This document shows positions 28,936 to 36,826 of a stretch of DNA of 39,013 nt, in pieces (positions within the stretch are counted from its first letter, which is position 1; the number at the start of each line of letters is the position of its first letter). Location: assembly GCA_003230545.1 (NCBI GenBank), contig QIFB01000177.1, positions 1 through 39,013 of the forward strand, read 5' to 3'. Source of the DNA: Gammaproteobacteria bacterium (lineage in GTDB: Bacteria; Pseudomonadota; Gammaproteobacteria; UBA9214). A model generated the notes under the pieces. It was not told where the DNA came from, searched no databases, and worked only from the letters and a program-made list of their open reading frames with translations. The position numbers and the translations under genes are program-made.

Positions 28936-29492
28936 GTGTTTTCCTTGTTCCTGTTTACTGCGTAAATCCCGTTCAGGTTACGAAACCAGCCCTTGTAGTC
29001 CATCCCAAAGCCGAACACGTAGCGGTCATCGACCTCCAGGCCAATGCAATCGGCCACAACGGGCAACCCGCGCTCATGGTGTTTTTTTACCAGCACGGCG
29101 GAATAGACCCGTTCGGCCCCCTCCTTCCGGCAGTAGTCGATCACGGCGTTCAGTGTATGTCCCTCGTCGAGGATATCGTCTATGAGCAGCACCGTACGGC
29201 CCGTGAGCAGAATGCGGGGCTTGCCCAGCCAGTCAATGCGATCACCCCCTGTGGTGTCGCCGCGGTAGCGCGTTACGTGCAGGTGGTCGATCTCCAGCGG
29301 GAAATCGAGCCGGGTCAGCAGGTGTCCGGTTGGCAGGATGGCGCCGGTGAGGTTGCACAGGACCACCGGCATGGTATTAGCCAGTTCGGCCGTAATCGTC
29401 TTTGCCATGTGGTCCAGTGCAGTGCTGATCTCGTCCGGGCCATACAACTGCTCGGCCCGGTCACGAACCGCGGCAAGATCATCCGGCAGCAT
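28932..29492 (-). CDS. hpt: Hypoxanthine-guanine phosphoribosyltransferase
   Basis: 186 residues. It converts hypoxanthine or guanine plus PRPP to IMP or GMP. The PRPP-binding loop LLIDDILDEGHT is at residues 102-113. VLCNLTGAILPTGHLL and the C-terminal DDRYVFGFGMDYKGWFRNLNGIYAV, with the base-stacking aromatic, complete the active site. It is 8 nt after the mechanosensitive channel stop and overlaps the MTIP start by 4 nt, forming a purine salvage pair. Confidence 0.93.
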   Translation of the reverse strand: MLPDDLAAVRDRAEQLYGPDEISTALDHMAKTITAELANTMPVVLCNLTGAILPTGHLLTRLDFPLEIDHLHVTRYRGDTTGGDRIDWLGKPRILLTGRTVLLIDDILDEGHTLNAVIDYCRKEGAERVYSAVLVKKHHERGLPVVADCIGLEVDDRYVFGFGMDYKGWFRNLNGIYAVNRNKENT

Positions 29493-29500
29493 GGGCTGTT

Positions 29501-30631
29501 TCAGGCGCCGGCGGCCAGCGGGCTGCCGCTGCCGGGCCCACCGGTGAGCTGCAGCGGGTCCGGCACGTGCACGGTCGAGGTCGGGAAGGCAATCTCCGCG
29601 CCATGTTGCGCGATGATGTCGCTGATCTTCAGCAGCACATCCTGTTTGATCTCGTGGAAGTGTACCCAGTTGGTGGTATGGGTGAAGGTGTAGATAAAGA
29701 AATCCACGGATGATAGTGCGAAGCTGTTGAAATTCACCATCAGCGTCTGGCTGTCGTCGATCTCCGGGTGTTCCCTGAGCATGGCCTTTACTGCATCGGT
29801 AATGGCTTGCATCCTGTCGATATCGTCATAGCGAATACCAATGGTCTCTTTAATGCGGCGGTGGGACATGCGCGACGGGTTGACGACGGCGATGGTCGAG
29901 AAGATGCCGTTCGGAATGTAGATCGGGCGCTTGTCAAAAGAGCGTATCCGCGTCAGGCGCCAGCCGATGTACTCCACCGTACCCTCGATGTCCCGGTCCG
30001 GTGACCGGATCCAGTCGCCCACGGCAAACGGCCGATCGAGGTAGATCATCAGGCCGCCGAAGAAATTTGCAAGCAGGTCCTTGGCGGCAAAGCCGATGGC
30101 AATGCCACCAATGCCGCCAAAGGCGAGTACCCCGGAAATGCTGAACCCCAGCGTTTGCAAGACCACCAGCACGGCGGTAATCATGATCGAGGCGCTTACC
30201 AGTTTGCCGATGGCATCGACGGTGGTCTGGTCGAGCGGTTGTTCCTGCCCCTTGCTGCGCTGGACGAGGTTGACCTGCACCTGTTTGATGAGGCGTTGCA
30301 GGAACCAGGCGATGCAGGCGATGACGCCAACGTCACGGATCGATCCGATGGCCATGAAGATGGTTGCTTCAGTTTCCGCATAGACAATTTCTGCCGCGAA
30401 GGCAATACCGATGATCCACACCACCAGGTTGAGCGGACGTTGCAGCGCGCCGACGAAGGCGTCGTCCCAGGGATTTTCAGTACCCTGCAGCTTGCCTTGC
30501 AGGCGCTGCAGCGCCATGCGCAGTGCCAGGTTGAACAGCAGCACCAGGAACACGACGACAAAGACCTGGAAGATCCAGGCGTTGCCGCCCGCCCAGTTGA
30601 TAAAAGCTTGATAGAGTGCGTTGTCCTGCAT
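29501..30631 (-). CDS. MscS-type mechanosensitive ion channel
   Basis: 376 residues, inner membrane. Three or four transmembrane helices precede the pore. The pore-lining segment GVLAFGGIGGIAIGFAAKDLLANFFGGLMIYLDRPFAVGDWI carries the glycine/alanine packing of the MscS TM3 helix. The cytoplasmic beta domain (GTVEYIGWRLTRIRSFDKRPIYIPNGIFSTIAVVNPSRMSHRR) and the alpha/beta domain follow. It resembles the YnaI/YbdG group more than small MscS. It opens the hpt-MTIP transcription unit, which may share its promoter in the AT-rich region 30632-30690. Confidence 0.92.
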   Translation of the reverse strand: MQDNALYQAFINWAGGNAWIFQVFVVVFLVLLFNLALRMALQRLQGKLQGTENPWDDAFVGALQRPLNLVVWIIGIAFAAEIVYAETEATIFMAIGSIRDVGVIACIAWFLQRLIKQVQVNLVQRSKGQEQPLDQTTVDAIGKLVSASIMITAVLVVLQTLGFSISGVLAFGGIGGIAIGFAAKDLLANFFGGLMIYLDRPFAVGDWIRSPDRDIEGTVEYIGWRLTRIRSFDKRPIYIPNGIFSTIAVVNPSRMSHRRIKETIGIRYDDIDRMQAITDAVKAMLREHPEIDDSQTLMVNFNSFALSSVDFFIYTFTHTTNWVHFHEIKQDVLLKISDIIAQHGAEIAFPTSTVHVPDPLQLTGGPGSGSPLAAGA

Positions 30632-30698
30632 GAGTCTTTCCTATAATACAGGTAATGTATATTACTTAATATATTGATTAATATGATATATTTATAAT

Positions 30699-30864
30699 GT
30701 CGGATTACGCCGCTTCGCGACGAATCCGACCTGCAACACCGTTCCTTGCAGGGCCGAATTTATTCGGCCTGTTCCCGGCGTGGGCGCCGGTCCTACTTGT
30801 GCCAGGGTAGGACCCGCGCCTCGCGGGGAATACTGGCAGTTCCCGGCGCGGGCGCCGGTCCTGC
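30699..30864. repeat. Cluster of stem-loops between mscS-type gene and nagZ
   Basis: The 235-bp gap holds five or more hairpin units. GTCGGATT/AATCCGAC (30699-30730) and CTGCAA/TTGCAG (30731-30751) come first, followed by GGCCGAA-TTTA-TTCGGCC (30752-30769). Three copies of a GTTCCCGGCG-GGCGCCGGTCCTAC-like unit then follow in + (30771-30796), - (30807-30830) and + (30839-30864) orientation. No coding sequence is seen. This is a mosaic of different dispersed repeats. Confidence 0.7.
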
Positions 30865-30866
30865 AG

Positions 30867-31913
30867 TCATAGATCCAGATCCAGTTCCGGCTCCGCCTCG
30901 CACCGCTGCACTGCAGCAACGGCCTGCACCCAGCGCGGGTTCTGTCGCAATTCGTCCAGACCCGGCGCCGCATGCCCGTGCATGCGCGCGATGCGTGTAT
31001 GCGATACCGGGTTGGAATAACCTTCCAGCGACTCGGCGACAGCGACCGCGTTGTCACGGTCATTACAGACCAGCACCATATCACAGCCGGCCTCCAGCGA
31101 AAGGCCGGCGCGTGCCACGTGGTCGCCGGCAACGGCAGCACCCTCCATGCTGAGGTCATCGCTGAATACCAGTCCCTGAAAGCCGAGCGTATCGCGCAGC
31201 ACCGCCTTGACCCAGTAGCGCGAGAACCCCGCCGGGTTGGCATCCACTTCGGAGTACACAATGTGCGCCATCATTACCGCGGCCAGCCCGTAATGGATCA
31301 TGCGTTCGAACGGCACCATGTCCCACTGCGCGATGTCTTCATAGGGGCGCGGGTCGATCGGCAGGTCGAGGTGCGAGTCGGCCGCGACCGCACCGTGTCC
31401 GGGAAAGTGCTTGCCGGTTGCCGCCATGCCCGCTTCGTGCATGCCGGTCTGGTAGGCGTGCGCGAGTTCCGCGACACTCTCCGGGCGCTGGTGCAGTGCG
31501 CGGTCGCCAATAATCTTCGACACGCCGTAGTCGAGGTCCAGTACCGGCGCAAAACTGAGGTCGACTCCGAGGGCGCGCACCTCGGCAGCCATCAGCCAGC
31601 CCATGGTCTGGGCCAGGTGTTTGGCACGTGTCTTGTCGGTGCCATACAGTGCACCGAGACAGGACAACGGTGGCAGGCGCGTGAAGCCATCACGAAAGCG
31701 CTGTACCCGCCCGCCCTCCTGGTCGACGGCCACCAGCACGTGCGGGTCGCGTAGCGCATGGATATCGTCAACCAGTTGTGTGACCTGCTCTGGCGACTCG
31801 TAATTACGGGTAAACAGGATGATGCCGCCAACGGTCGGGTGCGCGATCAGTTCGCGGTCCTCCGCGGTGAGTTCCGTGCCCTCGATGTCCAGCATCAGCG
31901 GTCCGAGCGTCAT
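30867..31913 (-). CDS. nagZ: Beta-N-acetylhexosaminidase NagZ
   Basis: 348 residues, cytoplasmic, GH3. It removes N-acetylglucosamine from muropeptides during cell-wall recycling and affects AmpC induction where present. The family signature KHFPGHGAVAADSHLDLP lies at about 168-185 (catalytic His/Asp region) and the nucleophile Asp is in FSDDLSMEGAAV. LVAVDQEGGRVQRFR is also present. It is the last gene of an overlapping unit: its ATG overlaps the upstream permease stop by 4 nt. The stop is next to the repeat cluster. Confidence 0.95.
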   Translation of the reverse strand: MTLGPLMLDIEGTELTAEDRELIAHPTVGGIILFTRNYESPEQVTQLVDDIHALRDPHVLVAVDQEGGRVQRFRDGFTRLPPLSCLGALYGTDKTRAKHLAQTMGWLMAAEVRALGVDLSFAPVLDLDYGVSKIIGDRALHQRPESVAELAHAYQTGMHEAGMAATGKHFPGHGAVAADSHLDLPIDPRPYEDIAQWDMVPFERMIHYGLAAVMMAHIVYSEVDANPAGFSRYWVKAVLRDTLGFQGLVFSDDLSMEGAAVAGDHVARAGLSLEAGCDMVLVCNDRDNAVAVAESLEGYSNPVSHTRIARMHGHAAPGLDELRQNPRWVQAVAAVQRCEAEPELDLDL

Positions 31914-32719
31914 GCGCTGACTTCCCGTGCGGCAGTGCGGATATCCAGCCGGTCGCGCAGCCGGTCACCCAGCAGGTTGACGGCGAGCACCACGGCAAAG
32001 ATGGCTGCGCCGGGCGCCAGTACCATGTGCGGGGCCACCAGCATGTAGCGCGTGCCGTCGCGGATCATGGCGCCCCAGGAGGCATCCGGCGGCTGCACCC
32101 CGAGGCCGAGAAACGACAGGCCGGCCTCCGCGATCACTACGGCCGCGACCCCGAAGGTCGCCTCAATGATTAATGGCGCCGCCATCAGCGGTAACAGGTG
32201 TTTGACCATGATGCGTAGTGTACCGGTTCCGAGCGCCACCGCGGCCATGACGTGCTCGCGGTGTTTCAGTGACAAAACCTGGGCGCGAGCGAGGCGCGCA
32301 TAGCCGACCCAGCCGACCACAGCGAGTGCCAGTACCACGTTCTCGACGCCGGGTCCCAGCAGGCCGGCGAGCGCAATCGCCAGCAGGATGCCGGGGAATG
32401 CAAGGAAGATGTCGATGACCTGCACGATGAACTGGTCCCGGCGTCCGCCGTGCCAGGCGCTCAGCGTACCGATGGATGTCCCGATGACGGCCGAAAACAA
32501 TACCACCCAGAACGCGACCATGAAGGATGTCTGCGCCCCGACCAGCAAGCGCTCGCCGATGGAACGGCCAAGGTCGTCGTAACCCAGCAGTGCCTCGGTC
32601 GCCGGTGGCGCAAGGATCTGCTCCAGATGAATCAGGTTCGGGTTCAGCGGCAGGAACTGCACGCTGATTGCGAACAGCGCCCACAGGCCGAGGATACCCA
32701 CGGAGAGGGTCGTGCGCAT
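31910..32719 (-). CDS. Peptide-type ABC transporter permease, DppC-like
   Basis: 269 residues. The N-terminal membrane anchor is followed by LLGYDDLGRSIGERLLVGAQTSF, the conserved start of DppC/OppC-type permeases. The five-helix domain has the EAA-like loop KHREHVMAAVALGTGTLRIMVKHLLP (about 150-175) that contacts the ATPase, and the ending AGLSFLGLGVQPPDASWGAM. Its start overlaps the DppB-like gene by 1 nt. Tight linkage with nagZ suggests transport of peptides or muropeptides, but no binding protein or ATPase is nearby. Confidence 0.9.
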   Translation of the reverse strand: MRTTLSVGILGLWALFAISVQFLPLNPNLIHLEQILAPPATEALLGYDDLGRSIGERLLVGAQTSFMVAFWVVLFSAVIGTSIGTLSAWHGGRRDQFIVQVIDIFLAFPGILLAIALAGLLGPGVENVVLALAVVGWVGYARLARAQVLSLKHREHVMAAVALGTGTLRIMVKHLLPLMAAPLIIEATFGVAAVVIAEAGLSFLGLGVQPPDASWGAMIRDGTRYMLVAPHMVLAPGAAIFAVVLAVNLLGDRLRDRLDIRTAAREVSA

Positions 32720-33648
32720 CAGCCACCCTCCCCCAGCCGGATGCGCGGATCGATCCCCGCATAGGCGATGTCGGTCAGCAGGTTGATGAACACGTAACCG
32801 GTACTGATCAGCAATACGCAGGCCTGCACCACGGGGTAGTCACGTGACTGGATCGCCTCGATGGTGAGTAGCCCGATACCGGGCCAGGAGAACACGGTCT
32901 CGGTGATCACTGCCCCGGCCAGCAATGCGCCCAGTTGCAGTCCCAGCAAGGTGATGACCGGCAGCAAGGCATTACGCAGGCCGTGGTGCAGCAGGATGGT
33001 AGTCGGCGGCAGCCCTTTTGCACGTGCTGTGCGCATGTAGTCCTCGCCCAGCACCTCCAGCATGCTGCTGCGCACCATGCGCGACAGGATCGCGGCCAGC
33101 CCGGTGGCGAGCGTCACCGCCGGCAGGATGACCGAGCCGAAGCCCTCGCTCCCGCTGACCGGGAACCAGCCGAGCCACAGCGAGAACACCAGGATCAGCA
33201 GCGGACCGAGCCAGAAGTTGGGGATGGACACGCCGAGCAGCGAAAACGTCATGGCGCCGGTATCGACGGCCGTATCCTTGCGCACCGCGGCGAGGATGCC
33301 GAGCGGCAGAGAGATCAATAAGGTAATGACCAGCGTGACCGCGGCGAGCACCAGCGTCGCCGGTAACCGTTCCAGCAATAGCTCTGTCACCGGGCGGCGG
33401 AAATGAAACGAGGTCCCTAGATCGAGCTGCAGCAGACCCTGCAGGTAATTGATGTACTGTACCCCCAGCGGCTGGTCCAGCCCGAGTGCCACGCGCAGCG
33501 CTTCCCGATCGGCCACCGACGCAGATTCCCCCAGCATGACCTCCACCGGATCACCGGGCACCAGGTGGATCAGCAGGAATACCAGCGTCGCCACCCCGGC
33601 AACCACGATCAGCGCCCCCAGCAAGCGTTGCACAAGGAATGTACCCAT
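32719..33648 (-). CDS. Peptide-type ABC transporter permease, DppB-like
   Basis: 309 residues from ATG 33648, chosen for the GAGGAGA ribosome site; the longer frame covers a repeat. Features are LVQRLLGALIVVAGVATLVFLLIHLVPGDP at the N-terminus (first helix and the GDP motif), LGLDQPL, QYINYLQGLLQLDLGTSF, and the EAA-like DYMRTARAKGLPPTTILLHHGLRNALLP. It is the first gene of the three-gene unit dppB-like - dppC-like - nagZ. Such permeases work as a heterodimer with two ATPases that must be encoded elsewhere. Confidence 0.92.
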   Translation of the reverse strand: MGTFLVQRLLGALIVVAGVATLVFLLIHLVPGDPVEVMLGESASVADREALRVALGLDQPLGVQYINYLQGLLQLDLGTSFHFRRPVTELLLERLPATLVLAAVTLVITLLISLPLGILAAVRKDTAVDTGAMTFSLLGVSIPNFWLGPLLILVFSLWLGWFPVSGSEGFGSVILPAVTLATGLAAILSRMVRSSMLEVLGEDYMRTARAKGLPPTTILLHHGLRNALLPVITLLGLQLGALLAGAVITETVFSWPGIGLLTIEAIQSRDYPVVQACVLLISTGYVFINLLTDIAYAGIDPRIRLGEGG

Positions 33649-33684
33649 TTCTCCTCGGTCTGTCCCGTCGAGTAGAAGGACATC

Positions 33685-33715
33685 GTAGCCCGGATGAAGC
33701 GTAGCGTAATCCGGG
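33685..33715. repeat. Second copy of the GTAGCCCGGATGAAGC repeat
   Basis: The first 17 bases match the repeat at 19053, and the right arm AATCCGGGG is degraded. It lies in the leader of the DppB-like gene, upstream of its ribosome site. Confidence 0.65.
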
Positions 33716-33814
33716 GAAATGAGGGGTAAGCCGCACAGCGGCTTCAATTATCAAACCACCCCGATTCTGGCGTATTATAAGACTCAACTATGCAGCTGTC
33801 TTAACCGATGCACA

Positions 33815-33846
33815 CCCCCTCTCCCTCCGGGAGAAGGTTGGGGGGA
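33815..33846. repeat. CCCTCTCCCTCCGGGAG-type dispersed hairpin
   Basis: A pyrimidine-rich arm (33815-33828) is complementary to a purine-rich arm (33829-33846), giving a hairpin centred on TCCGGGA. It is of a widespread proteobacterial repeat type and ends about 22 nt before the hydrolase start. Confidence 0.55.
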
Positions 33847-33868
33847 TGGCATCAACAGGACATCCTCA

Positions 33869-34699
33869 ATGAACGGCCTCATGTCAATCGTATCAGCCTT
33901 CGCCATCGGCTACGCCATACTTGCGGCCGCGCTGTTCTTCTACCAGCCCAACCTGCTCTACTTCCCAGACATACCCACACGCGAGATCCAGGCCACTCCC
34001 GGGACCATCGGGCTAGACTACGAACAACTCACCCTCACCACCAGCGACGACGAGCAACTCGACGCCTGGTTCATCCCGGCTGAACCGGCCCGCGGTACGC
34101 TCCTGTTCTGCCACGGCAATGCCGGCAACATATCCCACCGCCTCGACTCCATCCGCATCTTCCACAACCTTGGCCTGTCGGTGCTGATCTTCGACTACCG
34201 CGGCTACGGCCAGAGCACCGGCAAGCCCACGGAGAAAGGCACCTACCGGGACGCGGATGCGGCTTGGGACTATCTCGTTGAGCAGCGTGGAGTACCACCG
34301 GAACAGATTACCCTGTTCGGGCGCTCGCTCGGGGCATCCATTGCCGCCGACCTCGCTACCCGGCAATCACCGGCCGGTGTGATCCTGGAATCTGCGTTTA
34401 CCTCGGTCCCTGATATGGCCGCCCAACTCTACCCCTGGCTGCCGGTCCGCTGGCTCAGCCGCTACCGGTACAACACCCGCAAGATGTTGGCGGACATCCA
34501 CAGCCCGGTGTTGATCGTGCACAGTCGGGATGATGAAATCATCCCTTACTCCAACGGCGAGCGCTTGTTCGAAGCGGCAAATGAACCGAAACTGTTCCTG
34601 GAACTGCGTGGCGGACACAATGACGGATTTATGGTCAGTGGGGACAGCTATATTCGGGGGCTGGAGATATTTTTGAGTAAAGATTTGGACAACAACTGA
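33869..34699 (+). CDS. Membrane-anchored alpha/beta hydrolase (BEM46/ABHD-like)
   Basis: 276 residues from ATG 33869 (AGGA upstream); ATG 33878 is an alternative. One N-terminal transmembrane anchor (about 7-27) is followed by the hydrolase domain. LFCHGNAGNISHRL forms the oxyanion region, DYRGYGQSTGKPTE follows, and the nucleophile elbow is GRSLGAS. The acid is in HSRDDEIIPYSNGERLF and the His in LRGGHNDGF. The triad is complete. The substrate is unknown. It is the last GC-rich gene before the AT-rich accessory region. Confidence 0.9.
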   Translation: MNGLMSIVSAFAIGYAILAAALFFYQPNLLYFPDIPTREIQATPGTIGLDYEQLTLTTSDDEQLDAWFIPAEPARGTLLFCHGNAGNISHRLDSIRIFHNLGLSVLIFDYRGYGQSTGKPTEKGTYRDADAAWDYLVEQRGVPPEQITLFGRSLGASIAADLATRQSPAGVILESAFTSVPDMAAQLYPWLPVRWLSRYRYNTRKMLADIHSPVLIVHSRDDEIIPYSNGERLFEAANEPKLFLELRGGHNDGFMVSGDSYIRGLEIFLSKDLDNN

Positions 34700-35163
34700 T
34701 ATTCAATGACTTTGACCCATTGATTTCATCTTATGTGAACGGCAACAAAAATCCTTTTCGGAGGTTTAGCAGTGGTTAATATAATCAATGAGTCAACGAC
34801 ATGAGCAGACCCACTCTTGCCATTCCCCGTATTTCTGGGGACGGCAGGAACGTACTGTAGTCGGACATTCAGGCTCAGACCGCTATCGGCTGCCATCTAG
34901 CCAAAATGGATGCACAGGCAGACCTACAAAAACGATATGTTTCGGTATATTACGGTCAATTGACACACTAGGCCGCGTCGGTACTATTACCAATAGTGCG
35001 GATTCCGCCTATTACACTGTTATGTGTCTTAGATGAAAGACCGCTATCGAGCCAATGGCTTCTTGAGAATTTGATATTGTAGGTGCTATGAAGAGCACAA
35101 TTGGTTGGAAAACTTCGCATTTTAACTGCATCAAAGCTAGAGCTATATTGAGAGTAAATACGA
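34700..35163 (+). other. 464-bp AT-rich non-coding stretch
   Basis: No convincing gene. An 82-codon frame at 34788 has no ribosome site and no protein-like pattern. A hairpin CCCC-GTATTTCT-GGGG inside TGCC...GGCA is seen around 34817-34846, and GCGGATTCCGC at about 34997-35007. The base composition changes sharply at 34700, marking the start of the accessory region. Confidence 0.5.
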
Positions 35164-35331
35164 ATGGTTAAACCTAATTATGCTTTTGAAAAGCGCCAGA
35201 AAGAAATCGCCAAAAAGAAAAAAAAGGAAGAGAAACGTTTGCAAAAAGCTGGAGCCGACGATAGTCAGCTACAGGATGTTCAACCTATATCAGGCAACGA
35301 CGATAAAACGGCAACAACAAGCGACAAATAA
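35164..35331 (+). CDS. Small lysine-rich protein (55 aa)
   Basis: Begins MVKPNYAFEKRQKEIAKKKK and continues highly charged, then becomes acidic and Thr-rich. The KPNYxFEKRQxEIAKKKKxEEK pattern resembles small conserved bacterial proteins that I recall as uncharacterised; no function is known. It probably forms one long basic helix and may bind nucleic acid (inference). The ribosome site is weak (GAGAG about 12 nt upstream). A cold-shock gene follows 135 bp downstream in the same direction. A GC-rich hairpin (35348-35365) just after the stop may be a terminator or a degenerate attC. Confidence 0.65.
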   Translation: MVKPNYAFEKRQKEIAKKKKKEEKRLQKAGADDSQLQDVQPISGNDDKTATTSDK

Positions 35332-35466
35332 CAGAACAATCAAGTGCAGGGCTGGAGACGGCCCTAATTATTTGACGTTATTATTCGTATTATTGTTAAA
35401 TGATTCTATGGAAACATCAGAATAATTAAAGTAAATAAATATTCAATACACAAAGGAAAACACGAT

Positions 35467-35673
35467 ATGAGTCAAGGTACAGTAAAGTGGTTTAACGCAG
35501 ATAAAGGATTCGGTTTTATTACTCCCGACGATGGAGGCAAAGATTTGTTTGTCCATCACTCAGAAATACAAAGTGGCGGCGGATATGCCACTTTAAGCGA
35601 CGGTCAAAAGGTTGAGTACGTCGTGGGACAAGGTGAGAAGGGGCCATGTGCAACTAAAGTTATGGCCATATAG
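35467..35673 (+). CDS. Cold-shock domain protein (CspA family), second copy
   Basis: A 68-codon gene encoding one cold-shock domain: [15 protein letters not shown], then [10 protein letters not shown] with the RNP motifs intact, and [15 protein letters not shown] at the end. ATG 35467 has an AAAGGA site 9 nt upstream. It is AT-rich in codon choice, unlike the csp at 2245, consistent with separate acquisition. It lies in the cassette region, and a CACATAACAA motif resembling an attC left box follows 13 nt after the stop. Confidence 0.93.
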   Translation: MSQGTVKWFNADKGFGFITPDDGGKDLFVHHSEIQSGGGYATLSDGQKVEYVVGQGEKGPCATKVMAI

Positions 35674-35995
35674 AATATCAAAGTAACACATAACAATAAA
35701 ATTTCGTGTCAAGTTAAACCCAGATCCTCGTGACCTGCAAGGACGCAGAAAAATTCAATTAAGTTACCCAGTGGGTGCGTGTAAAAATGATACACAAATC
35801 CCACCCAGAGAGCGTAGCCGCCAGTCTGGCAATGAACCTGTGTGCAGATTTATGAGGGTGTGTATAAAGCCAGATGTAGTGAGTGCGTAGGCCGCGTCAC
35901 TGCGCGTCACTGTTGTGCTGCGGCCATAGTTGGTGCTAATAAAAAACATATTGGCATCAGTGCGTAATATAGAAATGGTGCGAATAGTAGAGATC
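35674..35995. other. Apparently non-coding 322-bp cassette-region segment
   Basis: No credible plus-strand gene. A 77-codon minus-strand frame (35764-35997, GTG start) is low-complexity and lacks a ribosome site. The motif CACATAACAA occurs at 35687-35696 and again at 35995-36004, where it forms the left end of a true attC, so the segment is bracketed by two attC-type left boxes. It may be a gene-less cassette or the remnant of a deleted one. Confidence 0.5.
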
Positions 35996-36114
35996 ACATA
36001 ACAAAAACATTAACTCGGACATTAAAAAGCAGTGCAGTTTTTTTGTAACTCGCTGCGCTCGATTATACAAAAAAACTGCACTGCTTTTTAATGCCGGTTA
36101 TGTTGACGTTAGGT
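35996..36114 (+). other. Integron attC recombination site (119 bp)
   Basis: Left box R'' ACATAAC (35996-36002), 5-nt spacer, then L'' CATTAACTCGG (36008-36018). A perfect 28-bp stem follows (36020-36047 with 36066-36093). The site closes with L' CCGGTTATG (36094-36102), TTGAC and R' GTTAGGT (36108-36114). L'' has two extra bases relative to L', the unpaired bases that mark strand polarity in attC hairpins. The cassette lipoprotein gene begins 24 nt after R'. The length is in the range of superintegron repeats. Confidence 0.82.
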
Positions 36115-36137
36115 GCCAGAAATAAATGGGAGGTATT

Positions 36138-36572
36138 ATGAAAAGAATAATCGTGATGGTAATTGCAGTAATGTTAATTAATGCATGTGGAACTGTCCCA
36201 AAGAATTCAACGCAACTTGTTGAAGCCTCAACTACGAAGCAAACATTTTGTTACTCCATGCCGCCTGGTGTAGTTGGCGGCAAGATAGAACAGTTCCTTA
36301 GTAAATGCTATGGGCCTGTTGAAACAGTTATTCCTATTGGCGGCGCACTTGTACCAATGAAGGCAGATTTTCAGGTTATTAATGAAAAGCTACCTAACGG
36401 TAATAGATATTCAGTTCGGAACTTTGTCGGTTTTGGCCTCAGTACGAATGTTGTTAACGACTCAAAAACTTGTGAAACTGAAGTACAGATGTATGCAATA
36501 AGCGGGTTCTGGAGGAAAGCATTTATTGCTGTAGATCAAGAAGTAAACGGACTGAATCCCAAATGTCCGTGA
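36138..36572 (+). CDS. Cassette-borne lipoprotein of unknown function
   Basis: 144 residues from ATG 36138 with GGGAGG just upstream; the frame's earlier ATG at 36126 lies in that ribosome site. The lipobox LINAC places the lipidated cysteine at residue 17. The mature protein has four more cysteines (FCYSMP, KCYG, TCETEV, and the C-terminal NPKCP), suggesting disulfides in the periplasm or at the surface. It is bracketed exactly by two attC sites (24 nt before the ATG, 4 nt after the stop), so it is the single gene of an integron cassette. No family is recognised. Confidence 0.85.
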   Translation: MKRIIVMVIAVMLINACGTVPKNSTQLVEASTTKQTFCYSMPPGVVGGKIEQFLSKCYGPVETVIPIGGALVPMKADFQVINEKLPNGNRYSVRNFVGFGLSTNVVNDSKTCETEVQMYAISGFWRKAFIAVDQEVNGLNPKCP

Positions 36573-36576
36573 TAGC

Positions 36577-36631
36577 ACCTAACGAATAAGGATAGATCGC
36601 GCGCAGCCGCGATCTTATCCAGTTGTTGGAC
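36577..36631 (+). other. Integron attC site (55 bp)
   Basis: R'' ACCTAAC (36577-36583), then GAATAAGGATA. A hairpin follows in which GATCGCG pairs with CGCGATC around a CGCAGC loop and GGAT(A) pairs with (TT)ATCC. The site ends with L' TATCCAGTT and R' GTTGGAC (36625-36631). It is the attC of the lipoprotein cassette. Its length and sequence differ from the 119-bp site, as expected in mixed cassette arrays. Confidence 0.85.
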
Positions 36632-36826
36632 AAGCCCGCCGGTGGCATAAGGCGCTATATATAAGTTTAATCTCGGGCGATGAGCGCGCAAGCTCGATGC
36701 GCACTTTGTTGCAGGCAAGCGGGAGCCCTGGCCCGATGGAAGGCAGGTTCAATCTGACCGCTTTGTCATAAGGTGATCCGGTTCTCCTGTGTTGGGTGAG
36801 TGGACGATTTCTTCGGGATAGTGCTT

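Noticed and set aside
30699-30864. CRISPR array
   Set aside because: The units are palindromic, of different families and orientations, without regular spacers.
34788-35036. 82-codon frame in the AT-rich region
   Set aside because: No ribosome site, irregular composition and no protein-like pattern.
35764-35997. 77-codon minus-strand frame before the 119-bp attC
   Set aside because: GTG start inside the attC left box, low-complexity translation and no ribosome site.
36650-36720. Possible fourth attC near the IS91 left end
   Set aside because: Only a short GAGC/GCTC stem is present and there is no convincing R''/R' pair; more likely the IS91 end.
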